Source of the DNA: Physcomitrium patens
Taxonomy: Eukaryota; Streptophyta; Bryopsida; Funariales; Funariaceae
DNA: 64,000 bases
NCBI RefSeq assembly: GCF_000002425.4
Contig: NC_037276.1
Coordinates: 374,216-438,215, forward strand
Reading direction: 5' to 3'
Part shown: positions 22,718 through 33,860 of the stretch, in pieces
How the letters are laid out: every line of letters starts with the position of its first letter
Numbering within the stretch: the stretch's first letter is position 1
Program-made: the position numbers and the translations under genes
Notes under the pieces: model-generated
Seen by the model: the letters and a program-made list of their open reading frames with translations, nothing else
Databases searched by the model: none
What the model was told of the DNA's origin: nothing

Positions 22718-24400
22718 TGTCGTATTACATGAAGTCTTGCTTGAGAATGCACCAAGCACCTGGCTGTGGAAGATAAAAGAAAATTACAATAAAATGTCCT
22801 AAAAATCCAATAGGATTATAGAGAATTTATAATTAAACGTTAATAATCATAATCAAACATTAAGCAAGCTCAATTAAATTTTATTGAAGTTATAAAAGAA
22901 ACATAAGGAAATCCTAAAGAAATATAAAAGAATATTAAAGAAAACTTAGTCAAATCCTAACAAAAATCTAATAGAACCTTAAATTCTAACCAAATCCTAA
23001 TCCTAATCCAACCTTAATCAAATCCTAGACAAACCCTAAATCCTAAATTAAACCCTAATTAAACCTTAATCCCTAATCAAATCCTAATCCAAATCCTAAA
23101 CCCTAAACCAAACCCTAATCCAAACCCTAAATCCTAAACCGAATCCTAAATCCTAAATCAAATCCTAATCAAATATTAATCCCTAATCAAATCCTAATCA
23201 AATCCTAAACCCTAAACCCTAAACCAAATCCTAATCAAACTTTAATTCCTAACCAAATCCTAATCTAAATCCTAAATCCTAAACCAAATCCTAATCCAAA
23301 TGCTAAACCCTAAACCAAATCCTAACTCAAACCCTAAACCCTAAACCAAATCCTAATAATTCTTACAATAGATTTAAACCTCAATAACTAATGAATAAAC
23401 CGTTGATCTTAACTAAAAATTTTCATACTTCTAAAAAAATAAGTTAGAAACAAACAAAAAAAATTTGATAAGGATCGGAGTTACCAAATTGACGTTATCC
23501 TCAAAAATGTGCTCGGGTATTGGCCAGCTTCCTTCTCCAATCTTAATGCCAATCTTCCAGAGCCAATATCTCTCCTTTGCTCCTTTCGGTTGATCTCAAA
23601 ACTCTCATACGCATAGAAAAACAATTCTAATATCCTCTTACATAAGTTTCACTCCAATCCAACAAATAGATTGCAAGAAATCTCAAAAATCCCCACTAGA
23701 CTTAAAATTCTACTTTCTAAGACCTTGATCCACTTAAACCTCAATATTCCTCAATTCAACCGTTAGATCAAGCTCAAATTCACGATACATATTAAACACA
23801 ACTACAACCATAAACCTACAAAATTTCACCCATAGATCTATTATAAAACTCTTGAAATCACCCAAAATATAAACCCTATTTTATTTCATAAAACCTAAGT
23901 CATCCGAAACAAACCTCAACTTTGCAAAGCTCTTACAAAGACATATCAACTCCAAATCACCCAAACTCAATGTTCATAGAAACGCTATTCAATCTTCTAT
24001 CAAACCCCTTTCTCCGATCTGCCAAAGAGTCCTTGAGTCGCCATCAAAGTGTGGTTTTATACTTCGGGGTTTGATTTCGACCCAAGTTCATAACTGGTCC
24101 TCTTTGGGTATCAACTTTCGTCTTCTTGAGGTAATTTTTACTAATTTGTACTCCTAACTCTTTCCTTCATATGCCTATATTCTTTATTTTTCTAATCTAC
24201 CTTGTTTTGCCTTATTTATGGCCTTATAAAGTAAATAGAAGTATAATTTGTAAATAGGCAGCATTAGCACCTTTAATTTTTCTATCCTTTGACTAATATC
24301 TATTTTTCCAAGATAATTTGCTATAATATTTTTGAAGTGAGATCCTCAAACATGATATTTTCTTCACCATTTCACTTATTATCCATGTTACATCATGACA
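22718..24400 (+). repeat. Solo LTR (A-related family 'L') inside B1, TSD GCGG
   Basis: 1,683 bp from TGTCGTATTACA to ATCATGACA, flanked by GCGG (22,714-22,717 and 24,401-24,404). It interrupts the B1 protease, which rejoins in frame across it. It contains a degenerate AAATCCTAA/AAACCCTAA array (about 22,930-23,360). The start is alignable with the 3' LTRs of relics A and A' (shared GCAC/GGCTGTGG region), so it belongs to a related family. Confidence 0.85.
22930..23360 (+). repeat. Telomere-like degenerate minisatellite in solo LTR
   Basis: Dozens of 7-12-bp units of the form AAATCCTAATC mixed with perfect tandem CCCTAAA units (for example AAACCCTAAACCCTAAACC near 23,207-23,223). CCCTAAA is the plant-type telomere unit (C strand). 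Decayed versions of this array appear in the other L copies (for example 54,250-54,400 and 56,510-56,830). Confidence 0.75.
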
Positions 24401-25989
24401 GCGGATACAATGGAGGACTTGGATCTAAAGGAATTGCTACCTACGACATTGGTCTTGCGAATGGCAGAGCATAGTCGGATAAAGCCAATGGGAATCTTAC
24501 GAAATATTGCCACTGAAATCGTGGGATTGACATACAAAATCGATTATATTGTATTTCGATTACAGAGTTCTATATTATCGTATCTCATTTTATTACGCAG
24601 ACCTTGGCTTTATCAAGCCAAAACTAAGAACGATTGGGGTCGAGGTACATTGACAATTAGAAAAGGCTATGACCAGATTGTTCTACAGATGTATCCGATA
24701 CAATATCATGGAGAATCTCAATTGCCAGAATCTAAATTTACATCGGACAACAAGAATTAATCGATTGAGATAGATGTCGATGCTATAGATTCACCACAAT
24801 TTGGGGTAGGACAAAACACTTCAACAGCAAAGGCACGAGTCTACCAATGTGAAGGTCTCGGCAAATATTTACTGTATCAGGAGGATGCGACTAACTCGGA
24901 TCATGGTATTTCCGAATGGATGAACAATTCCGCAGTCAATAGAGTCAGCACATTGGAATCAGATTTGGGTGATTGCCATATGTCGAATAATACAAGATAT
25001 TCAGATCAGGAGAAGACAATTAAATTAGAGGTTGTTAAAGACCTTGTGTGTCAATCTATTAACCTAAACACCAACGAAATGCCATAGTTAATTAAAATAT
25101 ATGTCGATATTATCGGTACAAAATTGGATGCTTGAAAATAATTTTTCGTCCATCACAAATCTACCTTTGCATGGTCATATGCGGATTTGAAAGGGATTCC
25201 AGTTGACGTGTGTAAGCACTAGATTATTTTGGAGCAGGGTGTTACGCCAGTTTGTCAAAGTCAACACCAGCTTAACTCAAAATATTCGCTTTTAGTGAAA
25301 GAGGAATTGGATAAACTTTTCGACATGGATTTTATTTATCCTATTCCGCATAGTACATGGATGTCGCCAATCGTGATGGTACCAAAGAAGAATGGAAAAA
25401 TCAAGATATGTCAAGATTTTTGGAAACTTAATGTGGCCACCAAGAAAGATTACTTCTCATTACCTTACACGGACAGTATGGATAACATGTTGTCATTATC
25501 ACCAAGTAGTAAAAGAATAGGAGTGGGGCACCAATTAAAGTCATTTTGTGGTGTTGTTTTGGGTTGGCTGGAGTGCCATTTTCTTATATTTCTTGTATTT
25601 TTGAGAGTAGTAGTTTCAAATAAAAGTTAACAGTGAGGAGCCGGGCACAAGTGTCGATTGAAGATGTTCCAGAATGGATGAGTCAGCAGCAGCAACAATT
25701 GAAACTTTGGAATGTCCAGATCTTGAAATTAGAAGCTCAAGTCCATGAATTGGACGAGTAAAATGAAGATCTTTCAGCTCAGTTGAGGCAGGAGCCGATG
25801 GAAGGATTGGAGAAAGATGAAGATTTGCACTTGGAACCGAAATTGGTGGAACGAATAACAGATATTGCAGCAATTGATTAATTAGATAGGCTAGAGGGAT
25901 CGCAATTTTTGTAGAGTTTTGTTAGATAATTTTTAGATAGGTATCAATTGAGTGTTTGTGAAGATATTGCACAGTTAGGAGTGGGGCTA

Positions 25990-26839
25990 TGTAGAATAAG
26001 TAGTTATTTTCAGAATGTAGATACCTAGTGTATAGTGTAAATAGAGATAGATAACTGCTAAAAAGATAATTCAGTAGGTAGAATAGATGAATAGTCAGAA
26101 AAAGTAGTTATCATCTGTAGTATAGGAGTTGGAATCTCGGGGTAGTATAAGGAGGATGGGAGAGGGGAAGAAAATGCCAGACTGTGACAGTTATAAGCCG
26201 AGGGCCAGATTGTGAGAATCGTAAGCCGAAGGCCAGATTGTGATAGTCATGAGCCGAGGGCCATTGCTGTGATAGTGTGAGCCGAGGTAAGCTTGGTGCT
26301 ACCTCTTTTCTTTTGTTTGTTATTTTCTTTGAATAAGAGGATTGAGAGTTTTTGAATATTGTGAAGTGAATTATGAAATAGAAATATGATTGATATTATT
26401 TGAAAAGAAGAAAGATTGAATGCTGAAATCTGATTGTAGTTCAATAGAGAGAATGAGTCTGTGTTTGTGTGAAACACCATAATATGAATGGCAGTTCTGT
26501 GTGAAGAATTCCAGTGATTGGAATGAAGGTAATTGTGTGTTGAAAGCTGTGAGGGCATAGTATTACAGTTGGAGATTATGAGGGTGAATATATTAGTGGA
26601 AATAGCAGTTATTGGTATGACTGAATTGTTATAAGGAAGAGACCGATAAGGTGAAGGAGGAGATTACAGTTTCCTTGTGTGTTCAGATATTGGAAATAGA
26701 GACGATACATTCAGGAGGTAATTGATTGTTTGACCCTAACGTGAATGCTTAAGCAATTAGTCATTTTTTGTGTTCGAATCCCTCTATACGGGTTTATTCC
26801 TATTAGATTAATTTAGAATAAATAAAACAAACAATTACA
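25990..26839 (+). repeat. 3' LTR of element B1
   Basis: An 850-bp LTR beginning TGTAGAATAAG and ending AATTACA, immediately followed by GCTTT (26,840-26,844), the right target duplication. The short tandem units around 26,176-26,290 (AGCCGARGGCCAGATTGTGA) are one unit more numerous than in the 5' LTR. Confidence 0.92.
26176..26290 (+). repeat. Short tandem array in B1 LTR
   Basis: About four degenerate units of roughly 29-34 bp share AGCCGAGGGCCAGATTGTGA with variable spacers. The 5' LTR equivalent (about 19,170-19,256) has fewer units. Confidence 0.7.
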
Positions 26840-26844
26840 GCTTT

Positions 26845-28024
26845 CTATTCCAAAAAAAATTTAGCAGTCAAGATTAATTATGAGATCCACGACAAAGAAC
26901 TCTTTACAATTGTGAATTTATTTTAAGAATTATGTCATTATTTAGAAGATGCATTGAATCTAGTCACTGTGTATACAAATCACAAGAACTTCAAGTACTT
27001 CATGTTGATATGTATTTTGAATTGTTGCCAAATTCATTAGAGCATGTTTTTATTAAGATTTGATTTCAAGATTACTTATTAATCCAAAAAACAACAAGAT
27101 TTTTTGAATGCCCTTTTTAGATGTTCTTATCTTACATCAAAAGAAGGAGATGTATCTTTTAATTGATAATGAATAATTCTCTGAAAGTTGGAATATTTTC
27201 ACCTTTAAGCAATAAAATCAACATTGATTGTTGATTCAAGGTTTGTCAAGTAAATTCAATCAAGTGTATCTTCTACTCTTCTTATCCATGATATCAAGAA
27301 TAATTCTCCTAAGTCTTATGATACTTTTAAGTTCAAGTTTAAGAACAATCAATTCTATTTTGAGGGATGATTGTATATTCTAGAAGGTGGGACACGATTG
27401 GATGTTCTTCAAACTTATCATGACTTTCTAGCAACCTAACATTTTAGATACAATAAGACTTTAGAGCTAATATCGAGAGATTTTGGTGGCTTCAAATGTG
27501 AAAGGCAATCAAAGATTTTATTCAATTATGTGATATTTGTTCAAGATCTAAAACTCCTTGCTATTGATTTTATAGACCTTTTCAACCATTACCTATTCCA
27601 AAATAACCATGGACTTTCATTCCTATGGATTTTATCATGGATCTTCTAGTCTTAGATTTGTATGATTCTATATTTGTGATATTAAATCATTTTATTAAGA
27701 TGGTATATTTTATACTATGTACAAAATCTATCACAAGTAAAGAAACGGCTAAGCTTTTTTTTAACAACATCTATTGCTATCACAAATTACCTAAAGATAT
27801 TATAATAGATAAGAAGACTCAGTTTACATCAAGATTTTAGAGAATCCTTTTCAAGTTTTTAAAGGTGGATATAAAGCTTTTTTTGGCTTTTCATCCTCAA
27901 ACTGATGGACAAATAAAAAGGGTGAATCAAGTTTTGGAGTAATACTTAAGGTGTACCATCAACTATTTTCAAGATGATTGAATATTTCTTTAACCATTGG
28001 CAGAGTTTACATTATTGTGTTACA
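26845..28024 (+). mobile_element. Relic A, part 2: rest of RNase H and integrase core
   Basis: Continues exactly where 4,118 stopped: RNase H (INYEIHDKELFTIV, about 26,870-26,920), a linker, the integrase zinc region (about 27,410-27,560) and core (PMDFIMDLLVLDLYDSIFVI, about 27,622; AFHPQTDGQ, about 27,890). The relic is AT-rich with many breaks. It is interrupted at 28,024 by a solo LTR. Confidence 0.85.
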
Positions 28025-29340
28025 TGTTGTCTTATTAGGGAATGTACTAGACATCTTGTTGTGGAGGGTGACGTTATGTTGCAAAAGTATTCAAGAAATC
28101 ATAATAGGTTTTTTTTACATGAAAAAAATAAAAATCTGAATTTCAATTCAGAAGTATTAAAATACACTCTTTTTAGTAGTTTTGATCATACATATATTCC
28201 AATTACCTTGTTACTTTCATATTTAAGCAATTTAGATTTTTCTTATAAGCCCTAATTCTTATTAGTGAGCTTTGACTAGTAGTAACTTTTTATTTGATTG
28301 TATACTTGATAAAAAAAATTGTATGCAATTGGTAATATAAGTCATCTACATGCTCAAGAAATTTCAGCCCAATCAAACTTACAGATTGTGAGAATATCTT
28401 TAAAAATTGCTCTAATGTCACTTGGTTGCCAACTTAAAAGGTGATGTAGAAGTTCCAACAGTGATTTTTCATTCTCCAACTATTAACTTCAACTCAAAAT
28501 TAGAGTATAACTTGATCTTTATGTCTTCCAATTCCATGCAAAATTTTACCTTGATCTTACTAATAAATATCTAGATATCATAGAAATCCTATCTAACCCC
28601 AAACTGCCAATTTTTGATATGTTCTTGTACCAAAATCCAAATATCTCTCAATTGCACTGTTGAATAATCACAAAATTTCACAGAGACTTGAAAAACCTAA
28701 TTAACTAAGCACTCATAAAATTTGAATTGTAGATGTGATACCAATTTTTTGAACTAGTTAAGAGTGCTAGCCTTAATTTCATTATATAAATCCCAAATTT
28801 CTAATACAAACCTTGACTTTCAATAACAATTGCTAAGTTCCAACAAATCGTATCAAAATCAGCCTTAAGTTTCTAGAACAAGCTCTAATCTAGCTCTCAA
28901 ACCTAAATCTCCAATCTTCAAATGAAATCCTATTTTTCCCTAGGTGGTTGTTTAGTGGCTACAAGTCTGATTTTGACACTATCTCACAAATAGCCAACCT
29001 CCAAGTATCAATCTAACCTATCCTAAGGATTTTTTAGCCCAATCCTATCCTCAACTTAATCTTAGTATCAACTATACTAATTATTTATCTCTTCTAAATT
29101 GATTTTATCAATTTATGGTCTTTCTAAGGTAGTAAAAGAGTCTCTATAGCCTACAAGGTAAAATTACTAATTAACCTTCAACCTACTAACTATTAAGATA
29201 AAAAAAATAACCTAAGAGGCTTATATAAAAGTCATATTTAGATACCTCAAATTATTATTGAATCAAGATAATTAGATATTAATTATAAATTCAATTTTGA
29301 TTATAGTTTCACTATATAGTCATATAACATGATGACAACA
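28025..29340 (+). repeat. Solo LTR (L-related subfamily) inside relic A, TSD TACA
   Basis: 1,316 bp from TGTTGTCTTATT to GATGACAACA, flanked by TACA (28,021-28,024 and 29,341-29,344). Its closest relative in the window is the copy at 59,716-61,075, alignable along its whole length. The 3' third, with a TCTGATTTTGACAC-type motif, also resembles 24,050-24,330. Confidence 0.8.
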
Positions 29341-29344
29341 TACA

Positions 29345-30200
29345 TTAATTTGGTACATTTATTCACTCAAAAAATACTTTTTTTTTACCAACTTTAGTTA
29401 TTATCCACGACTTAATACTTTTGACTTTTCAAAAGTTGATAATCTTGCGATAGAAGATTTAACAAATTTATTTGTCAAAGCTACATGCAACAATGAAGGT
29501 ATAGTTGAAGGGAGCTCAAGAACAATAGAAGATTAATGCTAATGCTTATTGCAAGAAATGACCATAATGCAATGTAGATGACAAGGTATGATTATTTCAT
29601 GACAATATCAAGACTATTTGTCCTTGTGATAAGTTAGACTATTGTAGGCTTGGACCTTTTTCTATTAGTAAACAAGTCAATCTTATTGCTTATCAATTAT
29701 ATCTACTGGAGTTTATGAAGATCTACCTTATATTTCACGTGTCTTTTCTTGAGCCATGTAAGATAGTGAATATCTAGAAAAAAAGACAAATGCCACCTCT
29801 TCCTATAGAAGTGGATAATAATCAAGAATTTGAGATAGAAGAAGTCATAGATTCAAGGTGGCACCAAAATAGGTTAGAATATCTTATTCATTGGCATAGA
29901 TATGATATTAATGAATAAATTTGAGAGCTAGTAAAGATTTTTGTAAATACAACAAAGATTGTTGAGTCTTTTTATCGATGACATCTATCAAAACTTAGAT
30001 GAAGAATAGAAAATCTTTGCTATAAAAGATATAAGATCCAAATATGATAACATTCTATCTTCTATCCTTCTTAGTAGCTTTTATATATGTGTGATATTAA
30101 GAAGATGGTGAACCAATAATCAATAGATTCAATTCAAGAATTTTTACTTGCTCACTGACTAAAGAAGACATTGCAATTGTCACAACCTTCAAGACAACAT
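29345..30200 (+). mobile_element. Relic A, part 3: integrase tail, chromodomain, 3' untranslated part
   Basis: Matches C downstream of the integrase core: an integrase C-terminal region CDKLDYCRLGPFSISKQVN (about 29,615-29,700), YLIFHVSFLEP (29,728) and a chromodomain EFEIEEVIDSRWHQNRLEYL (about 29,826-29,900). The region up to 30,200 parallels C's pol-to-LTR spacer. Many breaks. Confidence 0.83.
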
Positions 30201-31312
30201 TGTTGGGTTAGAAAGAGTTTGCCTCAATAAAGCACTAGGCTCTTGGCTGTCACTAATTGTTCAATCAAGCTTCAAAATAAGAGAAGCCCTAAGTTTATAT
30301 ATAAAATTTCTCTTTTGGAGAAATTACACCAAATACATAAGCCTAAAGTAACCAACAACCCCCAGAATATGATAAAATACTCTAAATCCTTGTACATCCT
30401 TATGTGGAAATTTTTCCAAACTTCAATACCTTATAACTCCTGATCCGACCGTCAAAACTTACTGAAAATTTGTATGAAGTACTAATGTATTCTTATCAAC
30501 TTTGATGACAAATTTAAACCACAAATTTATTGCGGATCTTGAAATATCTTGAAAACCCTAACAATAGCTTCAAACCCTAGTTTTTATACACTCATATGAA
30601 ATTTCTTTCATATCTCACAAACTAAATATTCAAATGCCACAAAATTTATATTTTCAGTTTTTTAATACAATTATCTACCTTCTTGAAAAGGTTTTAACCA
30701 AAACTTCATCTAAAAACCCAAGATATGGCTCCAACCATTACTATGAACAAAATCACTTACTTATTGCCTTTTATTTGCATGCATTGACTTCAACCCTCTA
30801 TAACTTCTTCATTTAAACTCCAAATTCATCAAATAGTATATGAAAAGTGTATTAAAAGAAGTTCTTTTTCCAATTCCAGTCTTCGATCTTTTATTGCTCT
30901 TTGTAAACGTATGTTATGTCCCAAAGAGTGACAGTAGGTATGAAATTGACACCTTAACTTTGAGTGCCAATAACTCCTTCATTAAAACTCCAAATCATAC
31001 AAAATTTATATCCAATTTGTACCCAAAACCCTAAACTTGCTGAACCTAGCCTCTAAAGCTCGAATTACTTCGAAAAAGAAACCCTAATTCCTAATAAGGC
31101 CTCAGACAGCCTCCTTAAAGCCCATTGGGCATGGCCTTCGGCCAATAGGAATAAAGATCCCCATTCCTTGCCTTCATCCAACAATTCCTTACTATCTTAC
31201 AAGTCATATGACATGTATCCAACTTATGAGGTACATGTCAAATTTATAGGGCAAGTTTTTAACATTTACACCACATAGCCAATTTCTAATACAAGTTGTT
31301 AAATGTACAACA
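30201..31312 (+). repeat. Probable 3' LTR of relic A
   Basis: About 1.1 kb from TGTTGGGTTAG to GTACAACA. Relic A' has an LTR starting at the same place relative to the element (AACAT|TGTTATATTA at 56,304), so this is the internal/LTR boundary rather than a chance insertion. The start aligns with the solo LTR at 22,718. It is shorter than other L copies. Confidence 0.65.
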
Positions 31313-32691
31313 TATAATCAATTTATTGGCTAAGTTATCAATCAACTAATCACATATAAATACATATAAGGTCTAGACAGCTTTTGGAAATTTTTCAATA
31401 AGATATCAATAATTTAGCATACTTCTATTTATTTCTATATAACTTTACTTATTTAAGTAAATATGCTAATAAATATAGCTATTTATTATGATCATTCTAT
31501 ATCAATTAATAATATCTTAAAATAAAATAATATTGCTACATATATCAAAAATAGATTTAAGATTTAGATCAATCAATTTAATATTTTTATTTATTTTTAT
31601 ATATTTAATTTATATATATTATTATTATCTCATTTATTCTTATTCCATTAAATTCTTTTATTTTAAATAGTCTTAGTTAAAATTATATGTATTTTTTATA
31701 ATTACTAATATTATTTTAAAAAATAAAATGAGATAAAGATATTTAATTTAGTTTAAAAAAACCTATATGATTTATAAGATTAAGAAATACTACTAAAGAC
31801 TTTTAATTTTCTTAAAGACGTCTATAATTTTACAATATCATCTAAAAAGAATTTTGTATAGAATATTTATTATATAACTTTATCAAGACAATAAAAGCAA
31901 CAGCTTAAGAAAAACCTCAACATCTTATGTAAAATATAGGTTTGAATATATCAAAGAAGTGGTTAAAAGTTTTCTCCTACCAAAAAAATTAACAATTAAA
32001 TATTTTATGCTAATAGAGATCTTGGTTTCTTGTCTATTTTATTATATATATATTATTTTTGTAAGAATGAATTAAATAAATAAATGATCCACACACATAC
32101 ATATACATCACTTAGAATGTATTACTTTTGTATAGTTTTTCTTTTTCTTTTTTTCTTTTTTTCTTTTATTGTAGAAGTTCATGTTTTAACTATTCTTAGA
32201 TATATTGGTTATATTATTTCTATTGTTTTTTAAGACAACAAGATTATAAATAGTAGAAAAAATTAGTAGCTATAGATAGCACCTTGATGCAATTAATCAA
32301 ATTAAAAAAACAAATAATACTTGTTGCAAACCCCTAATTGGTATTGGAATTTATTCCATGTTTGTGATTACAAATAAAATAAAGATCAAAGTATTTAAAT
32401 AATAAATAATATAAAATTGAGATAGAATATTGATTTTATTAAATAAAAAAGAAAGAGCTCATTACAATCTTATTAGACCACATTTTTTATTTTTAAACAT
32501 TATATTTATATTATAAATATTATATTATATTATTTTTATTTATATTATATATATATATATATATATATGTTTTTAACTAGGACTAAAATCATGTTTATGA
32601 TTGGGATAAATATAGCAATGTGAAAAATTAGATGCTCATTGTCTTAGCAGAAACAAAATTTTAAAAATTACAACTCTTAAAAGAAAAAGAA

Positions 32692-32725
<34 letters not shown>

Positions 32726-33149
32726 ATTATAAATTATTACATTAATTAGAAGATATAATTAATAAATATATATTATGTGTTTTTAGACTTATTTTTTAAA
32801 AAAAAGTATGGGTTTTTTAAAGTTAGTATCTATAAAAAGATAATAACATACTTAAATGATTTAAAAATTATATTTCCTGAAATAAAACGAGATTAGCAAA
32901 TTGCCACCTAATGAATTGTTTTTTTTTAATGCAATTCAGTTTTAATTGATCATTTAATTAAAAAGAAAGAAAAGACCTTAAAATCACACAATTAAATACA
33001 ACAGCTAAAACTATCGATGTTGTTTAAGTTCAAAAAACTAAAAAATGAAAAAGAAAAAGAAAAACTCTCTAAAATAAACATACTTAAAATTAGTACATCT
33101 TACTAATTTCAATTCAGTTTTAAGAATATAAACGTTTTTAGTTTAAAAA
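31313..33149. other. AT-rich intergenic DNA, nothing recognised
   Basis: Very AT-rich with a long (AT)n run at 32,545-32,568 and a mixed TA/TG run at about 32,692-32,726. I see no coding frames or element ends. It may contain older decayed repeats. Confidence 0.7.
32545..32568. repeat. (AT)n microsatellite
   Basis: About 12 AT units. Similar runs lie at 34,695-34,718, 35,189-35,218 and 61,631-61,656. Confidence 0.9.
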
Positions 33150-33860
33150 CAATGGCAACAACTGCATCGTCAATGGCGACGGGATCCAGAACACCGACAC
33201 AGCGAGGCAGACATAAGTAGGCAGCGCCGGTTGAGCAATCCCGTTGGGGAGAAACCTGATGCCAGCCTGCGAGTAATCGAGTGAACGAGAGAAAAGTGGG
33301 TGCTCACAATGCATGCGCTCTGCAATTCGCTCTCGTTCTGTCCAACAACACACGCCGTCACTTCATCGTCAAAGCAGGCTGCAATTGAGAGACCGAAGCA
33401 GTTTTCGACGTGCTTCCAAATCTACTGCAGGAGGTACAGCCCATCTCCCCCACCGTGATCGAAACTAAAACTCTCCAGCTGGCCTGGAGCGCGCAGTTCA
33501 ACGGCGATTGGGTTGGCAAACCTGCAGGTATGCCGTCCCCGCGACTGCTCTCCCTCGTGTGCAAGTGGATGCAGAATGGAGATTAGAGCTATCCCCACCA
33601 GCGCAATGGGGCGTTGCGATTGTCAACGATGGGGACCTACGCACAAAGTATCGCGCCACCTACTGATCCGCGTGCGAGTCGTAGAGATTCCGAATTCCAC
33701 CTTGACTTCCCCTGCCTGACCTGCATCTCTATAAATGGAAATCGCATTATCCTCGAGAACATTCCCGCGCATCCCCAATCCTCCACATATTCCGTCGCGC
33801 CCGTCGCCTTGAAAATTGGGGCAAGTTTGACTGGGGGGGTATTTATCGACTGACGACGTG
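33150..33860. other. GC-richer island with short frames, possible decayed gene
   Basis: A sharp rise in GC after AT-rich DNA. It holds an ATG at 33,152 followed by only about 22 codons, and several short overlapping frames on the plus strand, such as one passing through LPNLLQEVQPISPT and LQLAWSAQFNGDWV near 33,405-33,510. No protein family is recognised. It could be a pseudogene or an unrecognised multi-exon gene fragment. Confidence 0.35.

Larger units (their letters stand above)
22600..25540 (+). mobile_element. Protease and partial reverse transcriptase of B1 (fossil), split by a solo LTR
   Basis: An aspartic-protease-like domain starts with VSINGILIPGVQVDGGSN (about 22,635-22,700), is interrupted by the solo LTR, and resumes at 24,401 with ADTMEDLDL through LLRRPWLYQAKTK and YDQIVLQMYP. 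The start of reverse transcriptase follows at about 25,230-25,490 (WMSPIVMVPKKNGKIKIC and a LNVATKKDYFSLPYTDSMDNML-like stretch). The remaining pol domains are not recognisable. Broken. Confidence 0.8.
4119..26839 (+). mobile_element. Element B1: Ty3/gypsy LTR retrotransposon, target-site duplication GCTTT
   Basis: Bounded by a 5-bp duplication GCTTT (4,114-4,118 and 26,840-26,844). The 5' LTR is 4,119-4,162 plus 19,028-19,805, split by element C; the 3' LTR is 25,990-26,839. The primer-binding site at 19,809-19,823 (TGGCGCCGCTATTGG) resembles tRNA-Asp-type sites. The internal part holds gag with several zinc knuckles, protease, and the first part of reverse transcriptase; I recognise no RNase H or integrase. 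A coiled-coil-like tail sits at about 25,640-25,880. The element is broken at several points. The LTRs are about 92% alike by eye, so it is older than C and D. A solo LTR lies inside it at 22,718-24,400. Confidence 0.9.

Noticed and set aside
30201-31309. Reading the LTR at 30,201 as an independent solo insertion with duplication ACAT
   Set aside because: ACAT flanks it if the end is set at 31,309, but relic A' has an LTR starting at the same element position (56,304), so a 3' LTR of A is the better reading. Not fully excluded.
33405-33853. Plastid-lipid-associated (fibrillin) pseudogene
   Set aside because: A few residues (LPNLLQEVQPISPT) hinted at it, but no diagnostic motif could be followed across frames.
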